Origin: Porites lobata
Taxonomy: Eukaryota; Cnidaria; Anthozoa; Scleractinia; Poritidae
Assembly (NCBI GenBank): GCA_942486035.1
Contig: CALNXK010000026.1
Location: 2,592,001-2,656,000, forward strand
DNA length: 64,000 nt
Reading direction: 5' to 3'
In this document: one piece after another, positions 10,551-24,316 of the stretch
How the letters are laid out: each line of letters starts with the position of its first letter
Numbering within the stretch: the first letter of the stretch is position 1
Position numbers and translations under genes: made by a program
The notes under the pieces: generated by a model
Database searches by the model: none
What the model saw: the letters and a program-made list of their open reading frames with translations, nothing else
What the model was told of the DNA's origin: nothing

Positions 10551-13500
10551 GTATGTATTTTTCTTTCTGATTATGGATCAGTCTGTTTTCCAGACATATT
10601 TACTCGCTTGGGAAGCCCTCGCAAATTACAAGTACTTTCTTTGGTTAAGTTTGCATTTGGGAGATACCCTTCACACCTCTCAGGAAATATAATTTTTTTT
10701 ATATCTTTCATAATTTCGAGTCCTGTTGAGCTCTGTTGTCGTACTTTTACCCTCTTTATAATATTAATCTTTGTAAAATTCTCCCCACTGCTTCTATTGA
10801 CCACGTATAGGGACAACAAATGAGAATTTGAATGTCGATATAAGGGTTTAAAGAGTTACACACTACGATGCGATGCTTGAATCCTAGCATTTTATTTAGA
10901 TGAACTAAGCGCCTGGGGTTCAAGACATCTCATAACGGAAACAAACAGTAGTAACACATTTTGACTGTGTTAACAACCGGCTTTTAAAGAATAAACCTTC
11001 CCACGTAAAAGTTGTTTTAAATTAGTATGATGAAATGGAAATCGCTCTTGGCTTAAGACTTCCCTCTTGACATCAGGCAATCAAATGCCCATAATAGAGG
11101 CGTAAACTCAACTTTTTCTTCCTTTTGAGAGCAGAAGGGGTGCTTCGCGTTTTGAAGGCTCATAAAGGTTATCCAACTAATATAGTTAAAGTAGTAATCC
11201 AGTGTTTTAAACGAAATAAAAAAATGCATGTATTAAAAACATTCAGGGAAGTAAAAAGGGTCAAGGCAAGGCGACTGGCCGGTTGAAGTGTTTCCCCTGT
11301 ATTTTTTCTCTTTATGAAATTGTAAAATCGTTAAAATGTCAAATTTGACATTACACGTGACAGTAATGAGAGTGTATTCATGCCAAAGGAAGAGGATGCT
11401 TAAGCATGCATGACAACAGCCTCTCGTGTATTTTTATCGGAAACTTCAATGAGTTACCATAAACTGAGGGCCAAACTTGAAATGTGCTGTAAGCAATTTT
11501 CAATACGCAGTTTCACTACAGTTCACCCTAAAATCTAAACTTTCTGTATAAAGAAGATTTACAATCCAGACAAATAACAAAGTTATATTAGCGGCAACCG
11601 AGCTCCATTAGTTTCGATCTTTAAACAAGTCCGCCATCGTCGAGTGGAAGTGCAACTAATTATTCATTCTTGTCCATTAAACGGTGACATGACATACGCT
11701 AGTCCTTTAGCATGTTCCTTTTCCACCTGTTAATCAAGCATAAACTTATGAAAATGAAACAAGAAAAAATGCCTTGATATTTAATCAAATCAGCGGCTCC
11801 TTGTTAGGAAAAAAAGAGCCCCACTGAACTAGCCAAAGAAAAATTGTAATAACAGCCCAAGCTTAAAACTTTAACGATGTGCAGAGTTACCGAAAATTTA
11901 CTTTCTCGCTGGTAACTATATAAGTATGTATTTCAGCATCACTTTGGCAATAATTTACGAAATAAACCACGATATGGTTAAAACTTTATTGACACGTTTG
12001 TCTCTATAAAAATAGATTTTATGGAAGTGAAATGACATTTCTTTAGTTTTAATTACAGCTAGCTAAAGTGTAGCCGGCCTTTTTCTCTTTATGATTTCTA
12101 ATGTTCCCATTTAAGACAGAGAGTGGACAACATTTTACTAAACACGCTAAAATTGTCGACTCTATCTCTCTCTCATTTGTGACTTTTTTTTCTGTAGTGG
12201 TGGTATTGTCAAAACGGCCACTACATTCTGAGAGATAAATTATCATAATTGTTACATCCTCTCGGATTTCCCTAATTAACCAAAAAGATCAATGCAGGCA
12301 AAAACGTAAAGATGTTGGGTTTATTGGGTCAATTGTTGATTAATTTTGTTCTACCCTCTTCGGGAAAGATAATATTACGAGAGTAAGTTGGAGCGAGAGA
12401 TGAGGAAGCCTGGTAATTAGCTTTCCTTATCAGGTCAAATTCCATCCCAGCGCACGTCTTTTAAAGAAACAATCTTGACAATAACTGTTTTGCTGTCAAA
12501 AATGACAGTAAAGTGTCCCAGGAAAAGTTTCTTCATTTGCGGCAACTTGTTTTTAATTATCGAAAAAACCCTCGGGCTTTTGAAATTAAAACGGTCAAAA
12601 ATTTCCACCCTTATTAAAGAATTGAAGAACTGAATCCAATAAGCGTTCGCAGTCACCTTTTTCTAAGTCCGAATTACTGTTTGTTTTAGTGTTTTAGCTG
12701 TATTTAACGACCACTTTGTTAAAAGAAGCAATTTCAGTGTACTAAAACCATTTGTGCAAACTGTAATTAATTCTATTTTTATCTTTTTTGTTAATTACAG
12801 TAAGGTTAATTCGTCTTATGACGTCAGCGATTACTCTTTCTTGCTACTTCAAGGCGGCAAAACACAGGATGTAATTTGAACAGGTTTTTTTCGCAATTCT
12901 TTCACGTACAACCGAATATATGTACATCACTGCTACAAATACTGCGATTTATTTGGTTAATCCATTTATCAAGCACTAAAAATAGACCAAAAAACTTTTT
13001 TAAGGCATCTCTCTTTCGTTGGGGGATCTGATAAGTCACACTTCCGATTTTCAAAAGATTAGTAATTCTATTCAGTGTTCGAAAAATTAAGCACCATGGG
13101 TAGATAAATATGCTAATTTACGACGTCATCATTACATAGTTCATGTGAAATGTCAAACTCAGCACAACTATGAAAAATTATATGGACAACTCGTGTTTTT
13201 GGGCGAAAAGTCACATGTCCAACAATGTTTGAGTATCGCTAATTAGCATTCTCTTTAATAAGTAAACTACTAGCTCCTTGTGTAGCATTAAGAAGTCGAG
13301 AATAGTTTATAAACAAGGTTATGACTACTTTAACCAGCCGACGCTTGTGTACAAGTGCGATAAATAATTTATCAAACAAAATTGGCATTTGCCAAAGAAT
13401 CTCTTGTAATAATTCAACTTTGACAAGAGAAAATATGAGGCCCGAGATAGCTTTTGCAGCACTTGAGGAAGAAAAGAAAGCAAAAAAGGACTGAAATTAA

Positions 13501-13582
13501 AAAAAAGGGAGAAAACCCCCTCGCCACTTAGTACACAGTTACTAAGCAATCCACGTCACGTGGACGATTTTAAACTGTGGTG

Positions 13583-13602
13583 AGCGCGCGCGCGCGCGCG
13601 AA
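13583..13602. repeat. (CG)n dinucleotide run
   Basis: An alternating CG tract of about 20 bp in AT-rich surroundings; such tracts can adopt Z-DNA. Confidence 0.9.
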
Positions 13603-15214
13603 ACACAAATCTGGTACCGGGTTGGGGCCGCCATGTTAACTAAGGGCATTCGACCACGTTTCAATACAAAAAGTCTCTTGTGATGCTCTTTTAATTTTAA
13701 TATTCTTTTGACCAAAATGATAGTCCAAAATTCACGAAACAAAGCCTAACTTTGTCAAACAGCAAAGTGATGTATTGTCGACCCGTAATCTTTAATTTGA
13801 AACGTCGTTTTCTCCCCGTAGGTGTGGGAAAAAGGTCGAATTTATTTTGAAGCATGATTTCGATTAGTCTATCTTCCACTTAAGTTTAATATTGGTAAAC
13901 AAGCAGAACTTCCTGTAACTGCAATTTATCTACTTTCTTTCTTTCGAAAATAGTCCAAACAATTCCCTCCGCCCACAAACTACCATCAAGAAAAAGTAAA
14001 TTATGAAAAAGGTTTCCGCATCAAAGCTGTTTTTGGTGATTTTTGTAACTCAAAAAGACTCTTACAGGCGGCAAATGAAACTAGAGTCCCATTGTAATGC
14101 CATGTATTTTTTAAAAAGTAACTCTTGATGTTTTTTATTCACTTCTTGCACATCAAAGAAGGCTAAACCACAACTCACTTCAATCACATTGTCAAAGATA
14201 GTGTACATCAATTATCATATCACTGGCTTTCAGCCCACTGATGATAAAGGATGAATATAATATCGGACACCAGGTGATAAGCAATTATCACCGTTTAGAA
14301 TGTTCGCGTCGTGACTAATATGTCATGGTTGGTCTATAACAGTAGAATATTTATCACACTGATCACAGACTGACATGAATTCATAAGTGTTATTGCGACA
14401 TCGACTCAACTCGAGGAAGTGTGCTAAAATTGTCAGTGTTTAGTCATCACATACGCACATTCATTAAATTTGGCCGCTGATAAATTATACGGCAAATGAA
14501 ACCCAACCTGTCATGATGACAGCCGATAACAATATAAGTCAACGCACGTTTGATAAGAGGGATTTAATTTCTAGTCATGTCAACTAAGATTGCTTTTCTC
14601 CTTACAGCCAAAAACAACTTGAGATCTAGATCCTTTTCTTAAACTGATTTCATGATTTCAGCAGAGTCTGCTCTTGAATATAGTAGTGAACTGGACATTC
14701 GATGCAGTTTAAAGTGTCGCCTAAATAATTTTTATTTAAATGATCCCTTCCAAAGACTTAAGATTAAAATCGCCTTAGACCGGGCTCAGTTGCTGTTTAA
14801 ACTATAATTAACAAAATATAGGCACTAATCCTTTCTATGAGCGGAAATTTGAATGATCATACTCAAGGATATCTAATCCCGCAGACCTCAAGCCTTGGCT
14901 GGTAATCAGAATAACAGAACGAAAAAGTACTGATTAATAACCTTCTTTGGAATCGCTACGGACACACTTGGGAATTTCATCAACAAAATCAAAAATTGGA
15001 ATCACCTCAAAAAGCATAAAAAACAGTACCATAGGAAAATACTGTTCAGTTGCCTTCATTTGAATAGACAAACTTTGGGTTTCATCCCATTGGACAGTCT
15101 CAAAAAAAAAAAGAGCGTTTTGTATAGCTCGATGAACTACAGGAAAGTTTCATTTAAATGGTCACAATTAAATTCATTCAAAGATTAGAAAGTTAGAAAA
15201 GTGATGCATTATTT

Positions 15215-15262
15215 AACAATTATCCCTCGCCTTCGGCCTCATGGGCTATTGACTCAGAGGCC

Positions 15263-15286
<24 letters not shown>
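15215..15286. mobile_element. Short fold-back element
   Basis: AACAATTATCCCTCGCC with GGCCTCATGG at the left pairs with CCATGAGGGCGAGAGGAATAATTGTT-like sequence at the right. Its size suggests a short MITE remnant. Confidence 0.6.
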
Positions 15287-15303
<17 letters not shown>

Positions 15304-17670
15304 GTTGGTCAAAAATATCGAGAAAAAAAAAAGCTTCAGCTAGTTAAAGCTAATTGTAGACTTTAATCCTTTTTTGCCGCCAGAAAGCCTAGTAGTAGCT
15401 CAACCAATCAGAACGCAGCATTGATAATAGACCACTAGTTTGAATTTACTAAAATTAGTTATTCTTCAAATAGTAGCTCAGCATCAGAATTCCAAATGGA
15501 GTTAGAATTCATCGGTGGCTAAATGTTTGACTTCAAAATCGTTACGTTAAACGCTTCGGAAGCTTAAATGACTAGTCCTAGGATTTTAGAGCGATTTTTA
15601 GCACGTCATTGTCTTTGACTTATGGGACTAATGAACAGTTGCGCTTCAATTGTAGTTTCAATGTCATTAAATAAGTCTAACTTGCTACACACACACACAA
15701 GCCTGGAGTGCCAAGCCATTTCGTTTTCCTCAACAAAAGCTATTATTATTTTAAAAAAGGAAGAAAGAATAATAAGCCTGATCACAGGTTATAAGAGTAG
15801 ATGACGAGTACATGAAAGTGTCGTCGGTCTGGTCAATGACAGGAAGTGCAAACATGACGCCAGATATACTTGTAGATCAATGTTAATATGAGCTTTATTC
15901 GATTGTCTCAGCATCAACAAACGAGGGCTGCATCACCACTGGAATAATTACAATTGTTCAATGAATGTACTTACGTGTCATATTGGCAAAACCAATTATC
16001 GTAACTAATATATTCGGTAGGTACACGGTTTGGTGACCGCTATGTACATGTTGACTTACGCTTGTTTTGGGCCAGTTTCTTCAAATATAAACAGCAGAAT
16101 TTCATCAAAAATAGAATGATTCCCTCGTTGAATGGTGAACATAGAATTAATTGATTAGTTAAATCACGAAAAGTAGACGTTGAGAAAAACAATCGGTCTT
16201 TATTCACAAAGGATCATCCCTCTGATTCCATTTCGCTTCCGTAGCGAATAGTTTTAAAATCATACTTCATTAATTAATTATCAGAACCATTTACTTGTGA
16301 TACGTGTGTGTATGAATTTTGTCCGTCCCGAACAATTACGGTCATTAAAGCTTAGTGTTTAGAGTATCGCTCCACCGACGAACTCAGAGTAGGTTAAATT
16401 TAAGAAATTGATCTCATACAAAGCGATTTATTTCTTCATTTTCTTGGTTTTTATTAGTAAAAAATTGTACTCAGCAAAACCACAATTTGAACAGTAATTA
16501 GAATAATCAAGTGTTAGATCGTTTAGCGTGGTCGTAGCGTCGAGTGCGTTTAATAATTCAGTAAGGAGTGATCGTTGATTTGTCAACGTTCATTTTCCAA
16601 AATTCAGCAGCAAGAGAATATTCCTGTAGTTAAGTGTGGGTGCAGAAATTGCCCAACAATGACATACTTGAAAGAATTACTGCTTTTCCTTGATACAAGG
16701 AGTTACTGTACGGCCGACTACGCCAATGGATTTAATGTGGCTTGCGGTTCCAAAAAAAAAAATTCAATTAAAGTAAACCACAAATGAAGGACTTTACCAG
16801 CTGCCCAAGCCGGAACACCCACCATGCCGGGTACACGATATCATTTCTAATATTCAATAATTCAGAATATAACTGTCACATGCAATAATGGGACGCCTGA
16901 GGCAATATTTAGCGTTGATATTTGTTAAGCTGAACTTGAAGGCGCTATTTTTCTCCTCTAAAACACTTTTGTCAACACACACACTGTCCCATTAGTTCAA
17001 CCTTCTTTCATTAGTGAGTTTCACTTCTTGTACATTACCTTATGACTTTCTCAGTTGACCAATTTGAACGTAATTAACTTTTATAATTTAATACTTTGCT
17101 GCTAAAATAAGGAAATTAACAATACGTGGGCACGTGGGTTTTGGATTAAATTGATTACTTTTAGACTGAGTTACAGTAACGCTTCGCCTAAAATGCGTGC
17201 AAAGGCAACTGCAATTTTTAGTCTAATCTCAGTCTTTACACTCAGTTTTTGTTTTTAAAAAAATTCTATTTATTTCAAAACATTTTTATACGTATTAAAG
17301 CTCATTTACTGTGCTCAATAATTGCAATTCAGAAAAAAAAAGTTAACGAAAAAAGCAAAGCTAAAGAAAAGCGCATGTAGCACGAACGCCGAGCTTCTCT
17401 CTGGAGACAAAGGCGACCACAACAGCCAACTTGTCGTGACGCTTCGTGTAAGAAGGAAATTGTATAATCTCATAGATAGGAACCTCTTCCACCGCTGTCA
17501 TATTATAGGCAATCAAATCATGTATTGAGGAAGTGAAGATTAAAACAACTTGAAATGCTGATAATTGAGCTCCATTTAAGGTGACCACGTTGTTTTAAAG
17601 ATATTTCAGCCCGGAATAATACTTTCCACCTGCTAAATCATATAATTATACTGTTGTATAAAACCATGCC

Positions 17671-17678
17671 TATAAAAG
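17671..17678 (+). promoter_or_regulatory. TATA box of the FGF-like gene
   Basis: TATAAAAG lies about 107 bp upstream of the preferred start ATG. Initiation would be expected near 17700 (AGTCACAGTCACAG), leaving a short 5' UTR. A second TATAAAA lies just upstream at about 17657. Confidence 0.55.
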
Positions 17679-17777
17679 ATATGCTTCATTAAAGTCACAG
17701 TCACAGAACTGGTTCACAATTGCAGAAAACAATAGATGCCAGACTTAATACAAAGCTGGCAAAAAAGCAACTTCAAA

Positions 17778-20700
17778 ATGAACAAATCTTTAGGCTTGTA
17801 TAAACGAGTGAGTATATTCTTTTTTAAATTTATCTTAAATATAAAGATTCGTTACTAAAATATGCTTTATTTCGCATTCTAGAAGCCCTTTCTGCTTATC
17901 TCTGGAAAATTACAAAGTGATCATGATACCGCGAAAAAGAATTGAGTCTCCTTGGGCGTTTTCTTTCTGTTAATTAGACTATTTTTAATTCGTAAAGTGT
18001 AATAAGAATAATCCGTTAATAACACCTAGTTCTTTCGCGCTATATATAACTTAATCAACGCATCATTTCTTGACACTGTATTGAACGTTGGATCATAAGC
18101 TGAACGCCTAAACTGTTGAAATAATAATCAAAATTCGTAGGGCCTAATTTGAATTTGATTTTTGGGTAGCCGACTTTAAAAGTATAACTTATCACAACTT
18201 CTTCATTCTTACAGCGAGTAATAATAGTAATATTTAATTTTTTAATGTGGACTCTTAATGAGAAAGCCACCCTCACTTACCCTTGTGCTACAAGGATTAA
18301 GTTTTTTACTGCTTCTTTTAGCTGTAATTTGCATCCTGTTGTCATTGTAATAGGATTTTCGCATGCTAGGGAGGCCATTTATTTTTATAGTTTATTGTAG
18401 GATTCGGCTCGCATGCAGTGCCAGGGTGTCGATATACCTATTTCTATAGTATTTCAGTTAACACTTGAGTGCACTTCAGTGGAAACTTTACCGGTTTAAA
18501 TATACTGTTTGTATATATTAAGCGTCGGTGTGCGTTTGTTTGCCAACAACAGCTATTTTTAATTCGTTTTCTCATTATTTTCTTTTTCTCATCGACCCTC
18601 ATCAACTGTTCAACTCCCAAAAGGCAACCAAATTAAAACAGAAAGTGAAATTTTGAAAGTTTAAATGTCGCTTTGTAAGATATGGGATATTATATAGGGC
18701 GTGTTAGACTGGCCGTATTCCGAAATAAGAATAGGTGGATTAAAATTTAGAATCCCTTTTTTGGAATTAATTGGATTACAATATCTAGAAATCTGCTTGA
18801 AATAAAATATTCCGATATATGTAGAGTTTAAATGGTCCAAAAATCATGGCAGAAGAGATTTGTAACAAACGAAACTTTTGCGTATTCTTATTCCAGAATA
18901 CGATCAATCAAACGCACCCATATAAATAACACAACGCAACTTGACCATAAAAGTTGCTGAGTAATATTCGCTTTTGCTGGAGTCTCAGGGTGCCAAGTAG
19001 CTTTCAACTGAATGGTCACACTTTAGGATTTTACCTAGAGGCTCAAAAGTTAGAACCACTTTGTACAGAATAATAAACAGTAGCACAGCACAGTACTCCT
19101 CAATACTGAGCTTTCATTTGAATGGTCACACTTAAGGATTTCATCCACAGACTCAAAAGTTAGAACCACCTTGTAAAGCATAATAAACAGTACCACCGGA
19201 GAGTACTGCTCAGTAGCGTTCATTTGAATGGTCACACTTAAGGATTCCACCCAAGGACTCAAAAGTTACAACCACTTTACTTAATAATCATTCCATGCTG
19301 TTTCGTGACAATATGTGCTTTAACAGAAAGTACAAATTCGTACTATCTCATTGTATTTCTTTACTAACAGGTTATTTTCGTCCTGAGCTTCCTGTCATGC
19401 GCTGTCTCCCACGTGAAAAGCCATCCCAATAGAGCACTAGCCGATTCTGAATACACCTGGTTCCCGAAGGATGCCGAAGATGACATCGATTTCCGACGTT
19501 TTCCATATAGTCGTGAACTGTCTGAAGACGAGTTTGAGGAATTGGACGATGAAAATTTGAACGACGTTGAATCGTACGATGAGAAACGCAGTAGTTTTGG
19601 GCTTCCTTCAGTCACAAGCTACCAAAGAGACCCGAACTCTGTAAGCATACCTTGCTTTAAACTTTACTTGTAATACACTTTACTTGAATGACTCTTACTT
19701 CACTGTTTTTCATCATTTGAACTCGGATCCGCTGAAAGAAAAGCAATGAAAGGACGTTTAGAATGAAAGGAAGTTTAGAATGATAACAAATAATGTTGGC
19801 TACTGCTTTAAAGTTTTTAACTGATTAGCCCGAACTTCAGACAATCCTTCGAGTCGCACACTCAGTTGCTGAGGGTAGTAACAGCTAGGAAAAATAAGTC
19901 CTATCTCGGAATCAAAAGTTTTCAACTGAAAACATGTTTTCGGTCAGTAATTTGGCTATCCTTTCAATTTAAGGCGATGCAAAGATCGTTCAAAAACGAA
20001 GAAGGATATTATCTGATTGAAGGCGCTGGGCATGAAGTAAAAGGAACAAAGAATCTATCAACATGTAACACCAATGGTAAGTGTTCTTTTTATTAAAGGA
20101 GGCTAAGCCCTCTACCAATCACAAAATGATTAAACTTCTAACATGATTTGATAACTTGTTTCCGCCACTATCGCTAAACCCGTAGTAGAATGGCAACAGC
20201 TATCACGTTTTCCCGCCAAAACGACGCTGGTTCACGCGCGCGCAGTGTTTAGTATAGAGAATATCTCGTTCTCGTAGTTGTCGTCTTAGAATCTAAGGGT
20301 CTCTACTAAAAGTGAGAACTGTATTTCCGGATCGGACATTTTGGTTATGAAACAGGCTTTTACGCGAGTTTTCGCTAAAAAACGTATCTCTGCAGTTCTA
20401 TAAACATAGCCAATTAGAAATTTAGTACTATATTTAACAGTTTCGATGTTTGACAGTCACCCTTTTAAAAACTAAATAAAGCGAAAGATGTGCATGCTAA
20501 GAGTCTGAAATAGGCTCCAGTAAGAGATTGATCTCCAACCCAACCAGCGGGAAAGAGAGGCCTTTTTCTTTCTTGCGTGGTTTGCATAATTAACACCAAT
20601 GGAAACTTTCACGTGAACTACAAAACTGTATTTCTCAAGCTTTGTTTAAAGAATTCTCTAAATTTACATAATATTATTCTAGCCGAATGAATCGAGCACT

Positions 20701-22646
20701 AATAACAACTGAACTGGTTTGGTCAGCCAGTTCTACAGGTAATATTAAGCGCCCTAAAATTGGGGGAAAACACGAGAAAAGCCCTGTCCCGCGACAGAAT
20801 GTTCAGAATTCTTGTCCGTGAAATTCACTGTGCTTGACAAACGTCCACACAAATATGGGCTTCTGGTCACAGACGTCAGAGATCAACAAACCACAGCAAT
20901 ATCTACAGTCGAATCTCTCCATAATAGCCAGAGGGTCAAGGTTAATAACTAAAGTGGAGGTTACAAGAAAGGTTATTGCGCGAGGGGCGATTGTAGCAAG
21001 GTGGCCGTTGCAAGAGGTTAAAATAACAGTGAATGTATCCGCGGAAACGAAAAACTTGGCTTCTGCCATTTGTAATATGGCTGTTGAACCTGATTATCGC
21101 GGTAGATACCGAAGACAAGCAATGTAGTCCTGACTTATGAATGAAATACCGCGAGACGACATTCATTTCATATGTAGATGAAAATTTGAAATTTGAACAT
21201 TGAGTAGGGAAACTCTTCAGCTAGTAGCGAAAAAAAAAACAGATTACACAAGGTGTATTATTTACCAACTAAATAATGTTATTACCAACTAATAACAATT
21301 TATTGACCAACGAAAGAGTGACACCGGTCTTTCAGGGTCGGCCAGGGTTTTTGTATATACAATAAATTGAGGTATTTAATTTCAGGTATACAGTATTTTT
21401 TGCTAAAAATTGGGTATAAAGTATTCTCTCACGACCAATTTTGGGTATAAAGTATATCGTGTTTTTCTTAATTATGGCATTTTACACGAGTTTTAGTGTA
21501 ATTTTTGGTATATCAGATTGGAAGGTTTATTTCGTGTACACTTTTGGTATTCCACTACCCCCCATCCTGGTCTTTCGAGACAGGATCTTGCATCTGCATG
21601 CAATGGTCAACAGACGGAAAATCAGTGCGGGTCCGCCCGAAATAGATAGATAGATAGATAGATTATTTACCTATTTGTGGTTGTTCTTTTTGTTACAGGA
21701 GTCTTTTCGGTTGGAAAAACTATTGGCGGGAAAAATTTCATTAAGAGCCCGACCGGATGGTACTTGGCAATAGACTCCAGTGGGAACGTTTACATGAAGG
21801 TGAGATACGTTAATCAAACTGTTTCAAAAGTCCATTGTTCGCAGTCCTATGTAAAGCGTTTTCATTCACGCAGCCATTCACGTGACGTTTCAGCCTCAGC
21901 ACTTCATCAGAGCAAACCCATATCAATCAATAAAAAAGTCTTCTTCCTGTTTCGCCAATAAATATATCTTTTTTCCATAGTACATATTAAGTTATATGCA
22001 ACAGATAATATTTTTGAAGGTGCATGTGGAAATAGTCACTGATTTTAAGGCACAGTTTATGCGGGAAAAAATTGTCCTGGGTAGAGGGTTTCCTCGCCTA
22101 CCCGAGCTACCCTGGGCGAGTAAACTTTTCGAGCATTTCCTTACAAAACTTGGCGAACCATTCACATATGGAAAAAGTTGGCTCGGCTAGATGGGTCATC
22201 CACTTAGCCATATCACCCGTACCAACCTTTCTCCATGCATAGAGCATGCGCGAGCACTGTTGCCAGCTCTTGGCTCGCGCAAAGGGGTCAACTTTTTCCC
22301 AGGTAAACGCTTGCTAAAGTTGGCTTGGCTGGGAGGGTGACCATCCTTCCAAGAACAACTTGTCCTCACATAGACGGGATCTAAATAAGGCCAGTTGATT
22401 ATCACCGACCCGATACCCGATACGGCCTGAAACATTTTGATCTCTTTTCAGAAAAACAGAGACAGTGACACGGATATCAAGACCAGGTTGTTGGACCTTC
22501 ATCGCGTGGGGCTTTACCGGAAAATCACCAGCCCTACCCATCGATATTTTCTGAGTATTTCCCCACAGGGCGGAACCATCAGTGAACAAACTCTAGCCAG
22601 TACAAACGCAGCGAAATTTCGAGTCAGATATGGTAGTAGCTGTTAG
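17778..22646 (+). CDS. FGF-like secreted beta-trefoil protein (5 exons)
   Basis: Exons: 17778-17807, 19371-19640, 19974-20076, 21699-21799, 22452-22646 (TAG at 22644-22646). All junctions are GT-AG and the phases 0, 0, 1, 0 join cleanly to 232 residues. An in-frame upstream ATG at 17736 would add 14. The N-terminus (MNKSLGLYKR then VIFVLSFLSCAVS) is a good signal peptide. An acidic region (DEFEELDDENLNDVE) and a dibasic EKR precede the folded part. Exons 3-5 carry beta-trefoil repeats: GYYLIEGAGHEVKGT, GWYLAIDSSGNVYMK, HRYFLSISPQGGTIS. The second resembles the FGF core motif with YLAM, and the introns bracketing the 101-bp exon 4 fall where FGF genes flank their exon of about 104 bp. An interleukin-1-like or other trefoil cytokine is the alternative. 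The family call is moderate; the gene model is strong. Confidence 0.7.
18697..18919. mobile_element. MITE in intron 1 of the FGF-like gene
   Basis: The left end GGGCGTGTTAGACTGGCCGT, then ATTCCGAAATAAGAATA, is inverted at the right as TATTCTTATTCCAGAATACG, then ATCAATCAAACGCACCC. ATATA-like sequence lies on both flanks. Confidence 0.7.
19010..19280 (+). repeat. Tandem array of a unit of about 108 bp (2.5 copies)
   Basis: The anchor GGTCACACTT recurs at 19014, 19124 and 19230. Each unit contains AAAAGTTAGAACCAC, then CATAATAAACAGTA, then AGTACTGCTCAGTA. Related single or partial units occur near 15.0, 29.2-29.4, 53.7-53.85, 54.0-54.24 and 60.72-60.94 kb. Confidence 0.85.
20180..20305. mobile_element. 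Truncated MITE, one end only (family of the 28-kb and 52-kb elements)
   Basis: TCTCGTTCTCGTAGTTGTCG, TAGAATCTAAGGGTCTCT, an inner CGCGCGCGCAGTG and TTTTCCCGCCAAAACGACG match the terminal 120 bp of elements at 25.64, 27.99 and 52.05 kb. The other end is missing. It sits in intron 3 of the FGF-like gene. Confidence 0.65.
21642..21664. repeat. (GATA)n microsatellite
   Basis: About five GATA units lie 35 bp upstream of exon 4 of the FGF-like gene, close to its branch-point region. Confidence 0.9.
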
Positions 22647-24316
22647 AAATCACATAGGAAACAAACTCGATCCCAGGCCTTTCTTTGCTTTGAAAATTGA
22701 GGCGTAGAACGATTCTCATGTGTCCAAACCATTTTTCCTGGTCTTATCACGCGGGAAAAGAGAAATTTCAGTATTTATTCCAGCAAATGACGTCTAGATT
22801 AGTTAACTGCAACGGGAAGTATTTTAAGAGATATTTTATAATGCGTCGTGAGAAAGAACTCCATGTTTTGTTGAATATCCCAGTAGCCTTGAACAGCGGC
22901 TTGGCAACGCCACCATTTTGAAAGTGGAGGAAGCCTGGGGCGAGTTTTATGATAAAGAAACAAATTAAATGCTCTTCTTGTAAGGACGAAGACCCGTTCA
23001 AAATAATTTTGTAAAAATATATATGGTAGAAATATTTTTGCAAAAATAAATGTTACTAGTCGAAACGTAATAACCGTCATGCTGAAATCGGAAAGAGCCG
23101 TTCAATGAAAAACAAATCGATTCATTAAATTATTTATTTTATTTTATTCTCAAGAGATAAATACTTCCTAAGCAGTTTTGCAAAACCAGACGTTTCGAGC
23201 GTAACTTAATTTAAACAGTTTTAATTTCTGCTTCAGCATAACCAGATACACTAACTTGCAATCGCCCTGTTCTCTCAGTCCAAGAGGGGCACATTACAGT
23301 ACGTAAAAATATTCACTTTCGCAGTAGTGGAAGACTGAAACTTAAAATAAACAGAACTGCAAGAAAGAACAAATCGCAGTGAAAGTATGTGAGTCATGTT
23401 ATCTGTTTGTGACATTCACTTACACACGAAATACCACACGGATCTAGATTTGCTATTTGGAGGATAGATTGCGGAAGCATGTATGGAAACATCACCAAAC
23501 AGGGTAAAACTTCCCGGTTTTGTGGTCTTCCACGCGGTGACTGGTTTGGTGTCATAAATGTATTGAATAAACCAAGATCAATAAACTTTATGACTCGACT
23601 AGGAACACCACCCCCCGCCCCCTCCACCACCCAGGCTAAACTAGCAAATAGTAATTTTGTTTGTCTGACTTTGAAACCGGATATTTCGTTTGTATAGTGA
23701 AACGTTTTTTTGTGTGTGCAATGTTGTTTTGTCGTAATGAATCACGCTTCTATCAATCAGCCTTAGCGACATTTCATTGCAATGTTTTTCCCAAAACAAT
23801 TCATTTTAACTAACTCCACATTTCATTTCCAACAATTTAACGATCGATTATTTTGAAACGATTTGATTTGTTGATTTGCATGGCAAAAGTTTAAAAAAGG
23901 AGGTGTTGAGAAACGAGGCTATTTCTTTCTCAAAATATTAATTTATTAATTTCATATTTAAATTATTGAATTCATAGCAATCCGGTGCGATAAAGATGTT
24001 ATCTATAAATTGAATTTAATTAAATGAAAGGTCATTCCTATTACATAAATGTTCCACGATAGTTAGGTAATTATACGAAAGATTAAACTATATTGAAGAT
24101 GATATGACGGCTTTTTATCCTTTAGAATTATCTAAAGTCTTCAGAAACTTGTCTTATTTTTTGTTATAGACAACCGTATTATTCTGACACTTAAAGGGGT
24201 TATTCCACGCTATTTGCCATATTTTTAAAACCAAAACGTGTCGTCGCAGCAAATTTCCCTTTCACTTAAATCATTTTTGACCTGTTATTGAGAGTGTTTC
24301 TATTGAAGAGAAAGAA
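22647..24316. other. Interval between the FGF-like gene and the next repeats
   Basis: No exon-like sequence is seen. AATAAA at 23045-23050 is a possible polyadenylation signal for the FGF-like gene, about 400 bp past its stop. Confidence 0.4.

Larger units (their letters stand above)
10551..17670. other. Long non-coding interval upstream of the FGF-like gene
   Basis: Open frames are short and lack domain signal. Contents recognised: a (CG)n run at 13583-13602, a repeat fragment at about 14990-15090 related to the 108-bp repeat, and a small fold-back at 15215-15286. A Cys-containing open segment at 16575-16787 resembles no family I can name. Confidence 0.5.

Noticed and set aside
16575..16787. 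Frame with a KCGCRNC-like Cys cluster
   Set aside because: Slightly reminiscent of Cys clusters in transposon-encoded proteins, but too short and without further motifs.
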